The notes under the pieces were generated by a model. It did not search any database, was not told the origin of the DNA, and saw only the letters and a list, made by a program, of their open reading frames with translations. From NCBI RefSeq assembly GCF_000011565.2, contig NC_005861.2:186001-250000 (forward strand): 64,000 nucleotides of DNA, in the 5' to 3' direction. Of this stretch, positions 56,350 through 64,000 are shown piece by piece. This DNA comes from Candidatus Protochlamydia amoebophila UWE25 (GTDB taxonomy: Bacteria; Chlamydiota; Chlamydiia; Chlamydiales; Parachlamydiaceae). The position numbers and the translations under genes are program-made. Position 1 is the stretch's first letter; the number at the start of each line of letters is the position of its first letter.

Positions 56350-57141
56350 ATGACTTTGCAAACACTCACTCAAAGTTTTCCGTGGACACGTTATAGCAAA
56401 AAGTTACTAGCTAAAATTGATAAACCACGATGTATGGGTTTTTTTAATAAAGAACAATCAGAAGAAAGAGCGATGCGTTTAATTGAAGGGCGGGAAGGAA
56501 AATTAGCAGATGGTAATTCTGTTATTTTATATTGGCTTGTCGACCCCGATGATGGCATTATTGTTGATGCTAAATTTCAAGCTTATGGACAATCGGCACT
56601 TATCGGAGCTGCTGAAGTTGCATGTGAACTTGTGATCGGTAAAAATTATGATCAAGCTAAGCGAATTAGTGTAGATCTCCTCGATAAACAAGTAAGAGAT
56701 AAACCCGATGAAGCAGCTTTTCCTAAAGAGGCATCACCACATTTAAATATTATTTTAGGGGCGATGGAAAATGCGGCAGAAAAATGTTTAGACATTCCTC
56801 TTGCTTCTAGCTATGTGGCTTCTCCGACTCCTTTGGATATTGGAGAAGTTTTAGAAGGGGGGTATCCTGGATGGATTGAGCTTTCTTTAAAACAGAAAAT
56901 TAATTTGATTGAAGAAGTATTAGATCGAGATGTACGACCTTATATTGAGTTAGATGCTGGAGGAGTAGTAGTTTTAGATTTAGTCAATGATTGGGAACTT
57001 CATATTGCGTATCAAGGTTCTTGCACTTCTTGTTTTTCGGCGACAGGAACAACATTATCTTATATTCAACAGATAATAAGGGCTAAGCTACATGCAAGCC
57101 TTATGGTAATACCAGACTTATCCACTTTTCATCACCATTAG
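56350..57141 (+). CDS. NifU-like protein: ligand-less IscU domain fused to Nfu domain
   Basis: A 263-residue two-domain protein. Residues ~15-130 align with IscU (GIIVDAKFQAYG, AAEVACELVIGK), but all three scaffold cysteines are replaced: ADGN for ACGD, Gln81 in YGQSA for YGCGS, and PHLN for HCS. The C-terminal Nfu domain (residues ~175-255, IEEVLDRDVRPYIELDAGGVVVLDL) keeps its CxxC as C225-T-S-C228. It may thus still carry or transfer a cluster through the Nfu domain. The ATG at 56350 is one base after the NifS-like stop. Confidence 0.85.
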   Translation: MTLQTLTQSFPWTRYSKKLLAKIDKPRCMGFFNKEQSEERAMRLIEGREGKLADGNSVILYWLVDPDDGIIVDAKFQAYGQSALIGAAEVACELVIGKNYDQAKRISVDLLDKQVRDKPDEAAFPKEASPHLNIILGAMENAAEKCLDIPLASSYVASPTPLDIGEVLEGGYPGWIELSLKQKINLIEEVLDRDVRPYIELDAGGVVVLDLVNDWELHIAYQGSCTSCFSATGTTLSYIQQIIRAKLHASLMVIPDLSTFHHH

Positions 57142-57173
57142 TAGAATTTGCGATGGATTTTCGTAAATTCTAC
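57141..57173. terminator. Hairpin after the NifU-like gene
   Basis: A 13-bp stem (9 perfect pairs GTAGAATTT/AAATTCTAC plus four more with one G-T pair) and a 7-base loop start at the last base of the stop codon. It lies between convergent genes and could end both transcripts; only TTCATTC follows. Confidence 0.6.
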
Positions 57174-57194
57174 TTCATTCAATCCTAATTGAAT

Positions 57195-57659
57195 TTATCT
57201 CGAAGTTTGGGTATTTGTAGAAAAAGAATTTTGAAGAATACAATTCCAAAACGAGGGGAAAAATGTTCTACGTGTCAAAATAGATACCCTTCCTTCTCCA
57301 ACTCTTTGAGAATTGCCATTAAATGCATGGCCGAGATCTCTCAATGAACTCATAAGGGTATTTGTAAAACCGACAAATTTATTTTCATCATCTTTTGTCA
57401 TATTTTGACTTATGACAAACAAATCATGTCCAATAGCAAAAACAAAAAATCCACTAACAGCTCTAAAAATTGCTGGAGAAGCTGAAGTTAGAGCTGTATA
57501 TGTTCTAATTACACCGACAGCCATTAAGCCTAAACTTAAAAAACGTAGTGCTATCAAATTCACTTTCAGATCAAATGACCTTTGCTCAGGATTTTTTTGA
57601 AAGAAAACCTTTAAATATTCAACATCTGCCACTACAGTGTTATAAAACCCTTGAATCAT
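57195..57659 (-). CDS. Small membrane protein of unknown function
   Basis: A 154-residue protein with two hydrophobic segments (ALRFLSLGLMAVGVIRTYTAL and AIFRAVSGFFVFAIGHDLFVI) separated by a short loop, a soluble N-terminus and a basic, Ser/Arg-rich C-terminus (QRVGEGRVSILTRRTF). Closely spaced paired helices recall chlamydial inclusion membrane proteins, but the spacing and the lack of a recognisable secretion signal leave this as speculation. No ribosome binding site is clear. It is a single gene, convergent with the NifU-like gene. Confidence 0.5.
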   Translation of the reverse strand: MIQGFYNTVVADVEYLKVFFQKNPEQRSFDLKVNLIALRFLSLGLMAVGVIRTYTALTSASPAIFRAVSGFFVFAIGHDLFVISQNMTKDDENKFVGFTNTLMSSLRDLGHAFNGNSQRVGEGRVSILTRRTFFPSFWNCILQNSFSTNTQTSR

Positions 57660-58094
57660 AATACCTCATCATATTTCTTTATTAATAATAATTTAATTCA
57701 AATCAACTTTGACAAAAAAATTTAACAAAAACTTGTTTAAAGTAATCTCATTTGGTTGTTCTATTTTAAAAAAATCGTTTCTTAAGACCATACAAATTGA
57801 GACTGACACTTATTAATTCTATAAATGCCGCTTTAACAGTCGCTTTTACTAAATTAAGCACTGCCGCTAGCTATTTTAACCAAACTTCTAGATAAATAAT
57901 ATTGCCCACTTAAACCAATAATTCTTTTTTTCATGTGACTAACTGTCGAATACAAATCTGTTAAAAAAATTCATAAGTCACATCTATCTTATTTCAAGAA
58001 AATATTTTATTCTTAAATAACTAAATTGTCAAATTTGTTTTGTTTATTATAAATAAAACTTTTATTTAATTAGTTTTTAATGTCTTTATAAAAT
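57660..58094. other. AT-rich intergenic region
   Basis: About 435 bases upstream of the small membrane protein gene and downstream of birA. A 27-codon plus-strand stretch (ending at the TAA near 57893) is Ala/Thr/Ser rich and protein-like, but has no start or binding site. I see no RNA gene or strong promoter. Confidence 0.4.
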
Positions 58095-58844
58095 TTATAT
58101 GAAATCTTCAAACATAAATTCTCCAGAATAAAATTTTTTTGAAGTTCCATCCAATAATTTAATTTGTACTGAGCCATCTGGATGTAAACTTTCAAAAATT
58201 CCTTCAAGTAGGGTTTGATTGTGGTTAAATTGAATAAATTGACCTTGTTTAAAGGTTGAACGTAGTTGAAAAGAAGGAAAAAATGCATCAAAACCATGCT
58301 TTAGAAAATGAGATAAATAACTTGTAAACTTGACGTCTAATTGTTTTAAAAGAATATTAAGATCAAATTCATGTCCTCGCTCTTTAAAAAGAGAAGTGGC
58401 AGGCCGATCAATTTTGTTAAGCAGCTCTGTCGGCATATTAACGTTTAGTCCTATGCCGTTAATCATATACCGTTTTTGCTCTAACATCATTGTTTCACAT
58501 AAAATTCCCGCGACTTTTTTTCCGTTGAGCAAAATGTCGTTAGGCCATTTTAAAGCTGGATGAAAATTTAAATCCTCCAGAACTTGGATGGCAGCTAAAG
58601 CTAAAAGTTGTGGAAGATGTCCAAAATCGGAACGATTAGAATCAATATAAAAACAAAAAGTTGCATAAATATTTAGATTAATAGGAGATTGCCAGCGTCT
58701 TTTAAAGCGACCTCTTCCTAAAGTTTGTTCGGATGCAGAAATGAGAGTGACACCCTCAGGATCTATTTGATCCACATTTTCTTTTGCCCAAGTGTTGGTG
58801 GAACCTATGGTTTCAAAATGGTAATGCAAGCAAGATGATTTCAT
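58095..58844 (-). CDS. birA: Biotin-protein ligase
   Basis: A 249-residue monofunctional (class I) BirA without the N-terminal DNA-binding domain, so it is an enzyme and not a repressor. It activates biotin to biotinyl-AMP and attaches it to the acetyl-CoA carboxylase carrier protein. Motifs: GSTNTWAKEN, the biotinyl-AMP loop SASEQTLGRGRFKRRWQSP, LKWPNDILLNGKKVAGIL and the C-terminal SH3-like domain (FIQFNHNQTLLEGIF, VQIKLLDGTSKKF). It is divergent from rodA, matching the chlamydial neighbourhood. Confidence 0.95.
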   Translation of the reverse strand: MKSSCLHYHFETIGSTNTWAKENVDQIDPEGVTLISASEQTLGRGRFKRRWQSPINLNIYATFCFYIDSNRSDFGHLPQLLALAAIQVLEDLNFHPALKWPNDILLNGKKVAGILCETMMLEQKRYMINGIGLNVNMPTELLNKIDRPATSLFKERGHEFDLNILLKQLDVKFTSYLSHFLKHGFDAFFPSFQLRSTFKQGQFIQFNHNQTLLEGIFESLHPDGSVQIKLLDGTSKKFYSGEFMFEDFI

Positions 58845-59053
58845 GAGGTTTTTACAAAATAGATGATCATTAAAAATAGAGCAAATTCGGAATAAGCATT
58901 TTGATAAAATTATTTTTACTCAAAAAGCCAACAAATTTTCAAAAAATTAACTATGTTTAATCTAGCATTTTATCATAATAAATGATTTGCCTTGTGGATT
59001 CACCTATTTTCGTGATATCTTACTACTTTATCGATTTATATAGTGATATTTAA

Positions 59054-60190
59054 ATGTGGAGTCCTCGTTATCTTGCTCGATTAGACTTTAGGGTTATTCC
59101 CGTTATTTTAAGTCTGATGATTATCAGCTTGTTAGTTGTCTCATCTTATACAATTGACCCTTCAACAGATCATGCGGAAGAGTTATTTGTCACACCTATC
59201 GTAAAATCTCAATTTCAATGGTTCGCAATTGGAGTTGTTGTTTATTTCTTTTTTGCGGGCTTTGACTATCGTAAATTACGAGAATGGACCTGGATTTTAT
59301 ACGTTTTAGTATTAATTTCTTTAGTAGGACTTTTTTTTACTGATTCGATTCAAAAAGTGAATCGCTGGTATCGTATTCCTTTTATTAATATCAGTTTTCA
59401 GCCTTCAGAGTATGCGAAGTTTGTCGTTGTGATTACTTTAAGCTGGTTTTTAGAAAGACGTAGATCAGTCGCCGATTCTTGGGGAACTGCTTTTTATGCG
59501 TCGATTATCGTGGGAATTCCATTTATCCTCATTTTAAAACAACCTGATTTGGGAACTGCTTTAGTTTTATTTCCCATTACACTTGTGATGTTTTATTTTG
59601 GAGATTTAAGGCCTTCGATTATTAAAGCAATGACAATTTGCGGAGGACTGGGATTATGTCTTGTTGCAATGATTTTTTTAGGGGTTCTACCCCATGAAAC
59701 ATTGCGTCCTTATGCAACAAAAGTACTAAAAGATTATCAATTCGATCGACTTGATCCTGCCACTCATCATCAAAAAGCGGCTGCTACTGCTATTGCATTG
59801 GGGGGAATCACAGGGACGGGATGGAGAAAAAGTGAGTTTAGCGGTAGGGGGTGGCTTCCAGCCCCTTATACAGATTCTGTATTTCCAGCTTTCGGGGAAG
59901 AGTTTGGTTTGCTGGGATTGCTGTTATTAATGGTTCTTTACTACGCTTTGATTTATTTTAGTTTTCAAGTAAGTGCAGTTGCTAAAGATCCATTTGGGAG
60001 GCTTTTATCAGCTGGGGTGACTGTTTATTTAGCGATGCACATATTAGTCAATATTGGAATGATGTGTGGATTTCTTCCAATTACAGGGGTACCTCTTGTT
60101 TTGGTGACTTATGGTGGCTCTTCTATTCTTTCCACGATGATGGCTTTAGGAATTTTACAAAGTATTTATAGCCGAAGGTTTATGTTTTAA
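59054..60190 (+). CDS. rodA: Rod shape-determining SEDS glycosyltransferase RodA
   Basis: A 378-residue polytopic SEDS protein with about ten helices that polymerises lipid II with PBP2. Recognisable are FQPSEYAKFVVVITLSWFL, KQPDLGTALVLFPI, TGTGWRKSEFSGRGWLPAPYTDSVFPAFGEEFG with the functional acidic loop, and LPITGVPLVLVTYGGSS. In Chlamydiae, which lack FtsZ, RodA/PBP2 and MreB serve division-linked wall synthesis (established for the phylum). The ATG has no Shine-Dalgarno sequence (AGTGATATTTAA precedes it). It probably pairs with mrdA at 19319, which is unlinked. Confidence 0.95.
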   Translation: MWSPRYLARLDFRVIPVILSLMIISLLVVSSYTIDPSTDHAEELFVTPIVKSQFQWFAIGVVVYFFFAGFDYRKLREWTWILYVLVLISLVGLFFTDSIQKVNRWYRIPFINISFQPSEYAKFVVVITLSWFLERRRSVADSWGTAFYASIIVGIPFILILKQPDLGTALVLFPITLVMFYFGDLRPSIIKAMTICGGLGLCLVAMIFLGVLPHETLRPYATKVLKDYQFDRLDPATHHQKAAATAIALGGITGTGWRKSEFSGRGWLPAPYTDSVFPAFGEEFGLLGLLLLMVLYYALIYFSFQVSAVAKDPFGRLLSAGVTVYLAMHILVNIGMMCGFLPITGVPLVLVTYGGSSILSTMMALGILQSIYSRRFMF

Positions 60191-60240
60191 TAAATGATAA
60201 CTATTTGACTGACAAATTTATTTTTAATTTTAGAGGTTCA

Positions 60241-60690
60241 ATGACTCAACCTGAATTTATTTTTACCCCAGGTTTATGGCTAGGAGAAGGGAAAATTACT
60301 TTTAGTGCTTCGCAAGAATTTATCAAATTTTATACACGATGGCATATTATTCAAGAGTCAATAGATTTCATTCGAGCTGTACAAATTGTTGAAATGCTAG
60401 GAATTGAAGAACCTGTGACTAATACCTTTGCGTTTTATAATATTCATCCTCATTCTTTTAAAATTTCATTTGAAAATGAATTCGCAGGAAAAGTAAACGG
60501 AAAAGGTTTGCGACAAGACAATACAGTTGCCTGGGAGTTTAAAGGTAATAATAATTTTGAAGGGTTTGAGGTTTATGAAAAGCAAGACAACGGAGATTAT
60601 TTTTTACATGCTGAGTATGGATCTTCTAATCAATTTCGAACGATTATTGAAGGATTGATATGGTATAAGGGAGAAGTTTCAAATGGATAA
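60241..60690 (+). CDS. Small soluble protein of unknown function
   Basis: A 149-residue beta-rich protein (EFIFTPGLWLGEGKITFS, FYNIHPHSFKISFENEFAGK, FEGFEVYEKQDNGDYFLHAEY). I do not recognise it; the pattern suggests a lipocalin-like or beta-barrel fold. The ATG at 60241 is chosen because AGAGG lies at good distance; the frame opens earlier at a TTG (60205) with no site. It lies 50 bases after rodA and may share its transcript. Confidence 0.6.
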   Translation: MTQPEFIFTPGLWLGEGKITFSASQEFIKFYTRWHIIQESIDFIRAVQIVEMLGIEEPVTNTFAFYNIHPHSFKISFENEFAGKVNGKGLRQDNTVAWEFKGNNNFEGFEVYEKQDNGDYFLHAEYGSSNQFRTIIEGLIWYKGEVSNG

Positions 60691-60784
60691 AAAACAAACT
60701 TTTTGATAAAATTTTTCCAAATTCTAAAAAAAATGTAGACATTTGTGATTTAATATAACGATAAAAAAAATTTTCGATTCAATA

Positions 60785-60844
60785 ATGATGCTCTTATTTC
60801 ATTTGTACACATTTTTTCCTTTCTTTTTCTTTGCTTGGCGTTAA
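60785..60844 (+). promoter_or_regulatory. Putative aromatic-rich leader peptide before the permease operon
   Basis: A 19-codon ORF (ATG-ATG pair at 60785/60788 to TAA at 60842-60844) encodes seven Phe, one Tyr and one Trp, with four consecutive Phe codons. It ends 64 bases before the first tyrP-type gene. The composition recalls pheL and pheM attenuation leaders, but there is no clear Shine-Dalgarno sequence, only a weak GGC/GCC hairpin and no T-run terminator follow, and the region is pyrimidine-rich, which favours Phe codons by chance. Confidence 0.3.
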
Positions 60845-60908
60845 TGCCCATTCTTTTGCATTTCCCTCTTTTTTAAAGTGATCAATAAAAAACATAAACA
60901 AGGTAGAT

Positions 60909-62099
60909 ATGAAAACTTATGCAACCCAAAAGGGAAGTCTCTTAGGAGGAATCTTATTAGTGGCTGGTTGTTGCATTGGAGCTGGAATGTTAGGCTTACC
61001 AGTGTTGAGCGCAATGGCTGGTTTTATCCCTAGTGTCGCCATGTTTATGACTTGTTGGGCTTTTATGGTTTGCACAGGCCTTCTGTTGTTAGAAGTGAAT
61101 TTATGGTTTGGCCAAGAAATTAGTATTATTACGATGGCAGAAAAAACTTTGGGAGAAGTAGGAAAAGGTGTGAGTTGGTTTGTTTTTCTTTTTCTTTTTT
61201 ATTCGCTAATGGTGGCTTATGTAGCGGCAAGTGGATCTTTAGTTTCAGATTTAGTTGAACAAGGGTTCAATCACTCTTTTCCCCAAGGGTTAGGAAGTGT
61301 TTTGTTTTGCTTACTTTTTGGAGTGCTCATTTATTTAGGTATTGGGGCTGTTGACTGGTTTAATCGATTTTTAATGTGTGGGTTAATTTTGACTTATGTT
61401 TGTTTAATGATAACGGGAATTCCTTATATAGATGCTTCTCTTTTAAAACATCAAGATTGGAATGCCGCGACTTTAGTTCTTCCAGCAGTTATTGTTTCGT
61501 TTGGGTTTCATAATTTGATCCCTAGTTTAACAACCTATCTTAACAGCGATCGAAAAACTCTTTTAAAGGCTATCTTGATTGGAAGCGCCATTCCTTTAGT
61601 GATTTATTTAGCTTGGGAATGGTTGATTTTAGGATTGGTTCCTCTTGGAGAATTTAAAGAAGCTTTAGATAAAGGGGAAATAGCAACAGAAGCTTTAAAA
61701 GATGTGGTAGGAATTTCTTGGATTCTCGATGTTGCACAAGGTTTTGCTTTTTTTGCAATAGTCACTTCTTTTTTAAGCGTAGCTATTAGTTTTGTTGACT
61801 TTCTAGCAGATGGATTAAATATTCAAAAAACTGCCGGAGGTAAAATGTTTTTAGCAGGACTTGTACTAGTTCCTCCACTTATTTGTTCTATAGTTTACCC
61901 TAGGATTTTTTTGTCGGCTTTAAATTATGCTGGAGGATTTGGAGCCGTGATTCTTTTTGGTATCTTGCCGGCTCTCATGGTTTGGAAAGGTCGTTATACA
62001 AAAAAGATTAACTTACCTCAAATTGTTCCCGGAGGGAGGCCACTTTTAATTGGCGTCATTCTATTTTCTCTATGGATTATGGCCCTTCAACTTATTTAA
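60909..62099 (+). CDS. tyrP: Aromatic amino acid permease (TyrP family), copy 1
   Basis: A 396-residue transporter of the hydroxy/aromatic amino acid permease family with 11 predicted helices, importing tyrosine or tryptophan by proton symport. The first helix carries the unwound-helix signature LVAGCCIGAGMLGLP, then LLLLEVNLWFG, SFGFHNLIPSLTTYL and the helix 10 region LADGLNIQK. AAGG precedes the ATG. Tandem tyrP genes are a known chlamydial feature. Copy 2 follows after 22 bases and trpS 19 bases later. Confidence 0.93.
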   Translation: MKTYATQKGSLLGGILLVAGCCIGAGMLGLPVLSAMAGFIPSVAMFMTCWAFMVCTGLLLLEVNLWFGQEISIITMAEKTLGEVGKGVSWFVFLFLFYSLMVAYVAASGSLVSDLVEQGFNHSFPQGLGSVLFCLLFGVLIYLGIGAVDWFNRFLMCGLILTYVCLMITGIPYIDASLLKHQDWNAATLVLPAVIVSFGFHNLIPSLTTYLNSDRKTLLKAILIGSAIPLVIYLAWEWLILGLVPLGEFKEALDKGEIATEALKDVVGISWILDVAQGFAFFAIVTSFLSVAISFVDFLADGLNIQKTAGGKMFLAGLVLVPPLICSIVYPRIFLSALNYAGGFGAVILFGILPALMVWKGRYTKKINLPQIVPGGRPLLIGVILFSLWIMALQLI

Positions 62100-62121
62100 T
62101 AAATACTCAGGATGTAGCGAA

Positions 62122-63321
62122 ATGACCAATGATAAATATCGTTTATTAGGCGGTATTCTCCTTGTTGCTGGAACGACAATAGGAGCAGGGATGCTCGCTC
62201 TTCCAATTGTAACAGGATTTGCAGGGTTTATTCCTTCGATTGTTCTGTTTGTGATTTATTGGGTTTTTATGACTTTCACAGCCCTTTTGATGTTAGAGGT
62301 TAACTTATGGATGGGAGAGCATACTAATCTGATTACGATGGCTAAAAAAACGCTTGGAAGAGGTGGACAAGCGATTAGTTGGATGATTTACCTCTTCCTT
62401 TTATATACATTGACAACTGCGTATGTAGCGGGGGGAGGTCATATCATTGTTGATTTTGCAAGGCAAGTTACTGAATGGAATCTGCCAAGCTGGATAGGGC
62501 CTCTTCCTTTGTTGGGAATTTTTGGTTTTTTTGTTTATAAAGGAGCTCGTTCAGTAGATTATGTTAATCGAATTTTGATGGGCGGATTAGTTTTGACTTA
62601 TGTTTGCATGGTCTTCTTTTTATCATCTCATATACAACCGATTCTTTTAAAACATCAAAGGTGGGATGCGCTTTGGATTGCAGTCCCTATTGTGTCAACC
62701 TCATTTGGTTTTCATATTATTATTCCTACCCTGACTGACTATTTGAAACGAGATGTCAAGCAAATTAGAAATGTCATTTTAATCGGCGGTGCAATCCCGC
62801 TTTTGATTTACGTTAGCTGGGAATTGCTAACACTTGGAATTATTCCATTGCAGGGAGAAAATGGGTTGTTAATGGGATATGAAAAAGGTTTAGATGGGGC
62901 CACTTTAATGAGTCAATTACTTGAACACTCTGAACTTTCTCTTTTAGCAAGGTTGTTTTCCCTTTTTGCCATTCTAACTTCATTTTTAGGGGTCTCATTG
63001 AGTTTGCGAGATTTTTTATCTGACGGATTGAAAATTCAAAAATCAAATAAAGGAAGATTTGTTCTTTATTTACTGACATTTATTCCTCCTCTTCTTCTAA
63101 CTTTAACAGATCCACGGGCGTTTTTAAATGCCTTAGAATACGCTGGGGCATTTGGAGTTGTTACCTTACTTGGCTTGATTCCTATTTTAATGGTTTGGCG
63201 TGGACGTTATCATTTAAAATTGCCTTCAACTTTTAAAGCTCCTGGAGGCAAAATAGCTTTAATCTTAGCATTACTTGTGTCATTAGGCGTGATTGGAATG
63301 GAAATTTTTAATAAAGTGTAG
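62122..63321 (+). CDS. tyrP: Aromatic amino acid permease (TyrP family), copy 2
   Basis: A 399-residue paralogue of the preceding gene with the same 11-helix layout: [46 protein letters not shown] and [13 protein letters not shown]. The ATG at 62122 gives the family N-terminus; the longer upstream frame reads through copy 1. The two copies differ at many positions, including the helix 1 motif (CC versus TT before IGAGM), so their substrate preference may differ, for example tyrosine versus tryptophan; that is inference. It is co-transcribed with copy 1 and trpS. Confidence 0.93.
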   Translation: MTNDKYRLLGGILLVAGTTIGAGMLALPIVTGFAGFIPSIVLFVIYWVFMTFTALLMLEVNLWMGEHTNLITMAKKTLGRGGQAISWMIYLFLLYTLTTAYVAGGGHIIVDFARQVTEWNLPSWIGPLPLLGIFGFFVYKGARSVDYVNRILMGGLVLTYVCMVFFLSSHIQPILLKHQRWDALWIAVPIVSTSFGFHIIIPTLTDYLKRDVKQIRNVILIGGAIPLLIYVSWELLTLGIIPLQGENGLLMGYEKGLDGATLMSQLLEHSELSLLARLFSLFAILTSFLGVSLSLRDFLSDGLKIQKSNKGRFVLYLLTFIPPLLLTLTDPRAFLNALEYAGAFGVVTLLGLIPILMVWRGRYHLKLPSTFKAPGGKIALILALLVSLGVIGMEIFNKV

Positions 63322-63340
63322 GATAAACGGAATATATCAT

Positions 63341-64000
63341 ATGACAGAAAAAAAACGGATTTTAACAGGAGACCGTCCAACAGGTCTTCTGCATTTGGGA
63401 CATTATGTCGGCTCCTTAAAAAATAGAATTGCTTTACAAGATAGTTATGAATGTTATTTTATTATTGCTGATCTTCACACGTTGACGACAAAACCTTCTA
63501 AAGAAGAAATTCTACAGGTTCGTGAAAATGTGCGGACAATGGTGATAGACTATTTGGCGTGTGGAATCGATCCCAAGAAGTCGACGATTTATCTTCAGTC
63601 CGCTATTCCTGCCGTTTATGAGATGAATTTAATTTTTGAGATGCTCATTTCACTTAATCGTTTAATAGGTTTGCCAAGTCTCAAAGAAATGGCTCGAAAT
63701 GCTCATCTAGATAATGACAATATGCCATTTGGTCTTATTGGTTACCCTATATTGCAAACAGCCGATATTTTAATGCCAAAGGCTCATTTAGTTCCCGTCG
63801 GGAAAGATAACGAAGCTCACATTGAGCTTGCACGTGATATAGCGAGACGCTTTAATCAATTTTATGGAGATGTCTTTCCTTTACCTGAAGTGTTATTAAG
63901 TCAAACTCCTACTCTTGTGGGAACAGATGGTAAAGGGAAAATGAGCAAATCGGCAGGAAATACAATTTTCCTGGCAGATGATGCAAAATCTGTTGAGAAA
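63341..64000 (+). CDS. trpS: Tryptophanyl-tRNA synthetase (3' end outside window)
   Basis: Open from the ATG at 63341 to the window end (220 codons), so the C-terminus is missing. It is a class I synthetase charging tRNA-Trp. [18 protein letters not shown] contains the HIGH-like [16 protein letters not shown] and [17 protein letters not shown] follow, and [18 protein letters not shown] and the KMSKS loop ([14 protein letters not shown]) are present near residue 205. The gene begins 19 bases after the second permease gene and probably belongs to the same operon, joining aromatic amino acid uptake with tryptophan charging. Confidence 0.96.
   Translation, partial: MTEKKRILTGDRPTGLLHLGHYVGSLKNRIALQDSYECYFIIADLHTLTTKPSKEEILQVRENVRTMVIDYLACGIDPKKSTIYLQSAIPAVYEMNLIFEMLISLNRLIGLPSLKEMARNAHLDNDNMPFGLIGYPILQTADILMPKAHLVPVGKDNEAHIELARDIARRFNQFYGDVFPLPEVLLSQTPTLVGTDGKGKMSKSAGNTIFLADDAKSVEK

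Overview
The window looks like a chromosomal segment of an amoeba-associated (Parachlamydia-type) chlamydia, most likely Candidatus Protochlamydia amoebophila or a close relative. The assignment is an inference. It rests on the low G+C content, on weak Shine-Dalgarno sequences, and on chlamydial gene neighbourhoods: a gpmA-nifS-nifU unit beside a pseudouridine synthase gene with birA and rodA nearby, an lpdA-lipA pair, rpsB-tsf, a tandem pair of tyrP-type permeases, a very large PBP2 and a long chlamydial ThyX. Genes that the human-pathogenic Chlamydia are not known for (a dTDP-rhamnose operon, EmrAB, a collagen-like protein, a Sel1-repeat protein, a GH63-like glycosidase) point to an environmental lineage.

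Layout. 1-3252 (minus): a Bat-type cluster with two von Willebrand A membrane proteins and a TPR-like exported protein cut by the window edge. 3477-6854: a HAD-IB phosphatase and a large GH63-like glycosidase. 7531-10901: rmlACDB for dTDP-L-rhamnose. 10933-15943 (minus): EmrB/EmrA efflux pair, an aldose-epimerase-like protein, a small membrane protein and an RluA-type synthase. 16411-24737: rpsT, a CocE/S15 hydrolase with a nucleotidyltransferase, PBP2, tRNA-Gly, rpsB-tsf. 25094-26272: collagen-like secreted protein. 26429-33570: mutL (minus), then CCA/poly(A) polymerase, SpoU methyltransferase, rsgA, eno and a small unknown gene. 33609-40837: Bax-inhibitor/YccA protein, secA, an Asp/Asn hydroxylase, an ArsB/NhaD-like transporter, a zinc-ribbon membrane protein. 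41482-44818: lpdA, lipA and a HEAT-like protein. 44858-46599: decayed IS1-type transposase and a frameshifted Sel1-repeat gene. 47044-54210: thyX, an HExxH membrane protein, a 605-residue unknown, an Rsm22-like methyltransferase and rluB. 54480-57141: gpmA and a NifS/NifU pair. 57195-60690: a small membrane protein, birA, rodA and a small unknown. 60909-64000: two tyrP paralogues and the start of trpS.

How the genes work together. Core housekeeping functions dominate: translation (rpsT, rpsB, tsf, trpS, tRNA-Gly, rRNA modification and assembly), glycolysis (eno, gpmA), lipoate enzymes, protein export (secA) and the MreB-linked elongation or division machinery (PBP2 and RodA). Accessory functions concern the surface or the host: rhamnose precursor supply, collagen-like and Sel1 proteins, efflux, exported hydrolase.

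The observations I rate highest are four. First, the NifS-like and NifU-like neighbours have both lost the residues needed for classical Fe-S assembly. Second, a 19-codon ORF, extremely rich in Phe with one Tyr and one Trp, lies just before the aromatic-permease/trpS operon and resembles an attenuation leader. Third, a collagen/C1q-like secreted protein is encoded. Fourth, PBP2 has a KTS triad in place of KTG and a giant insertion. No CRISPR array, prophage or complete transposon is visible.
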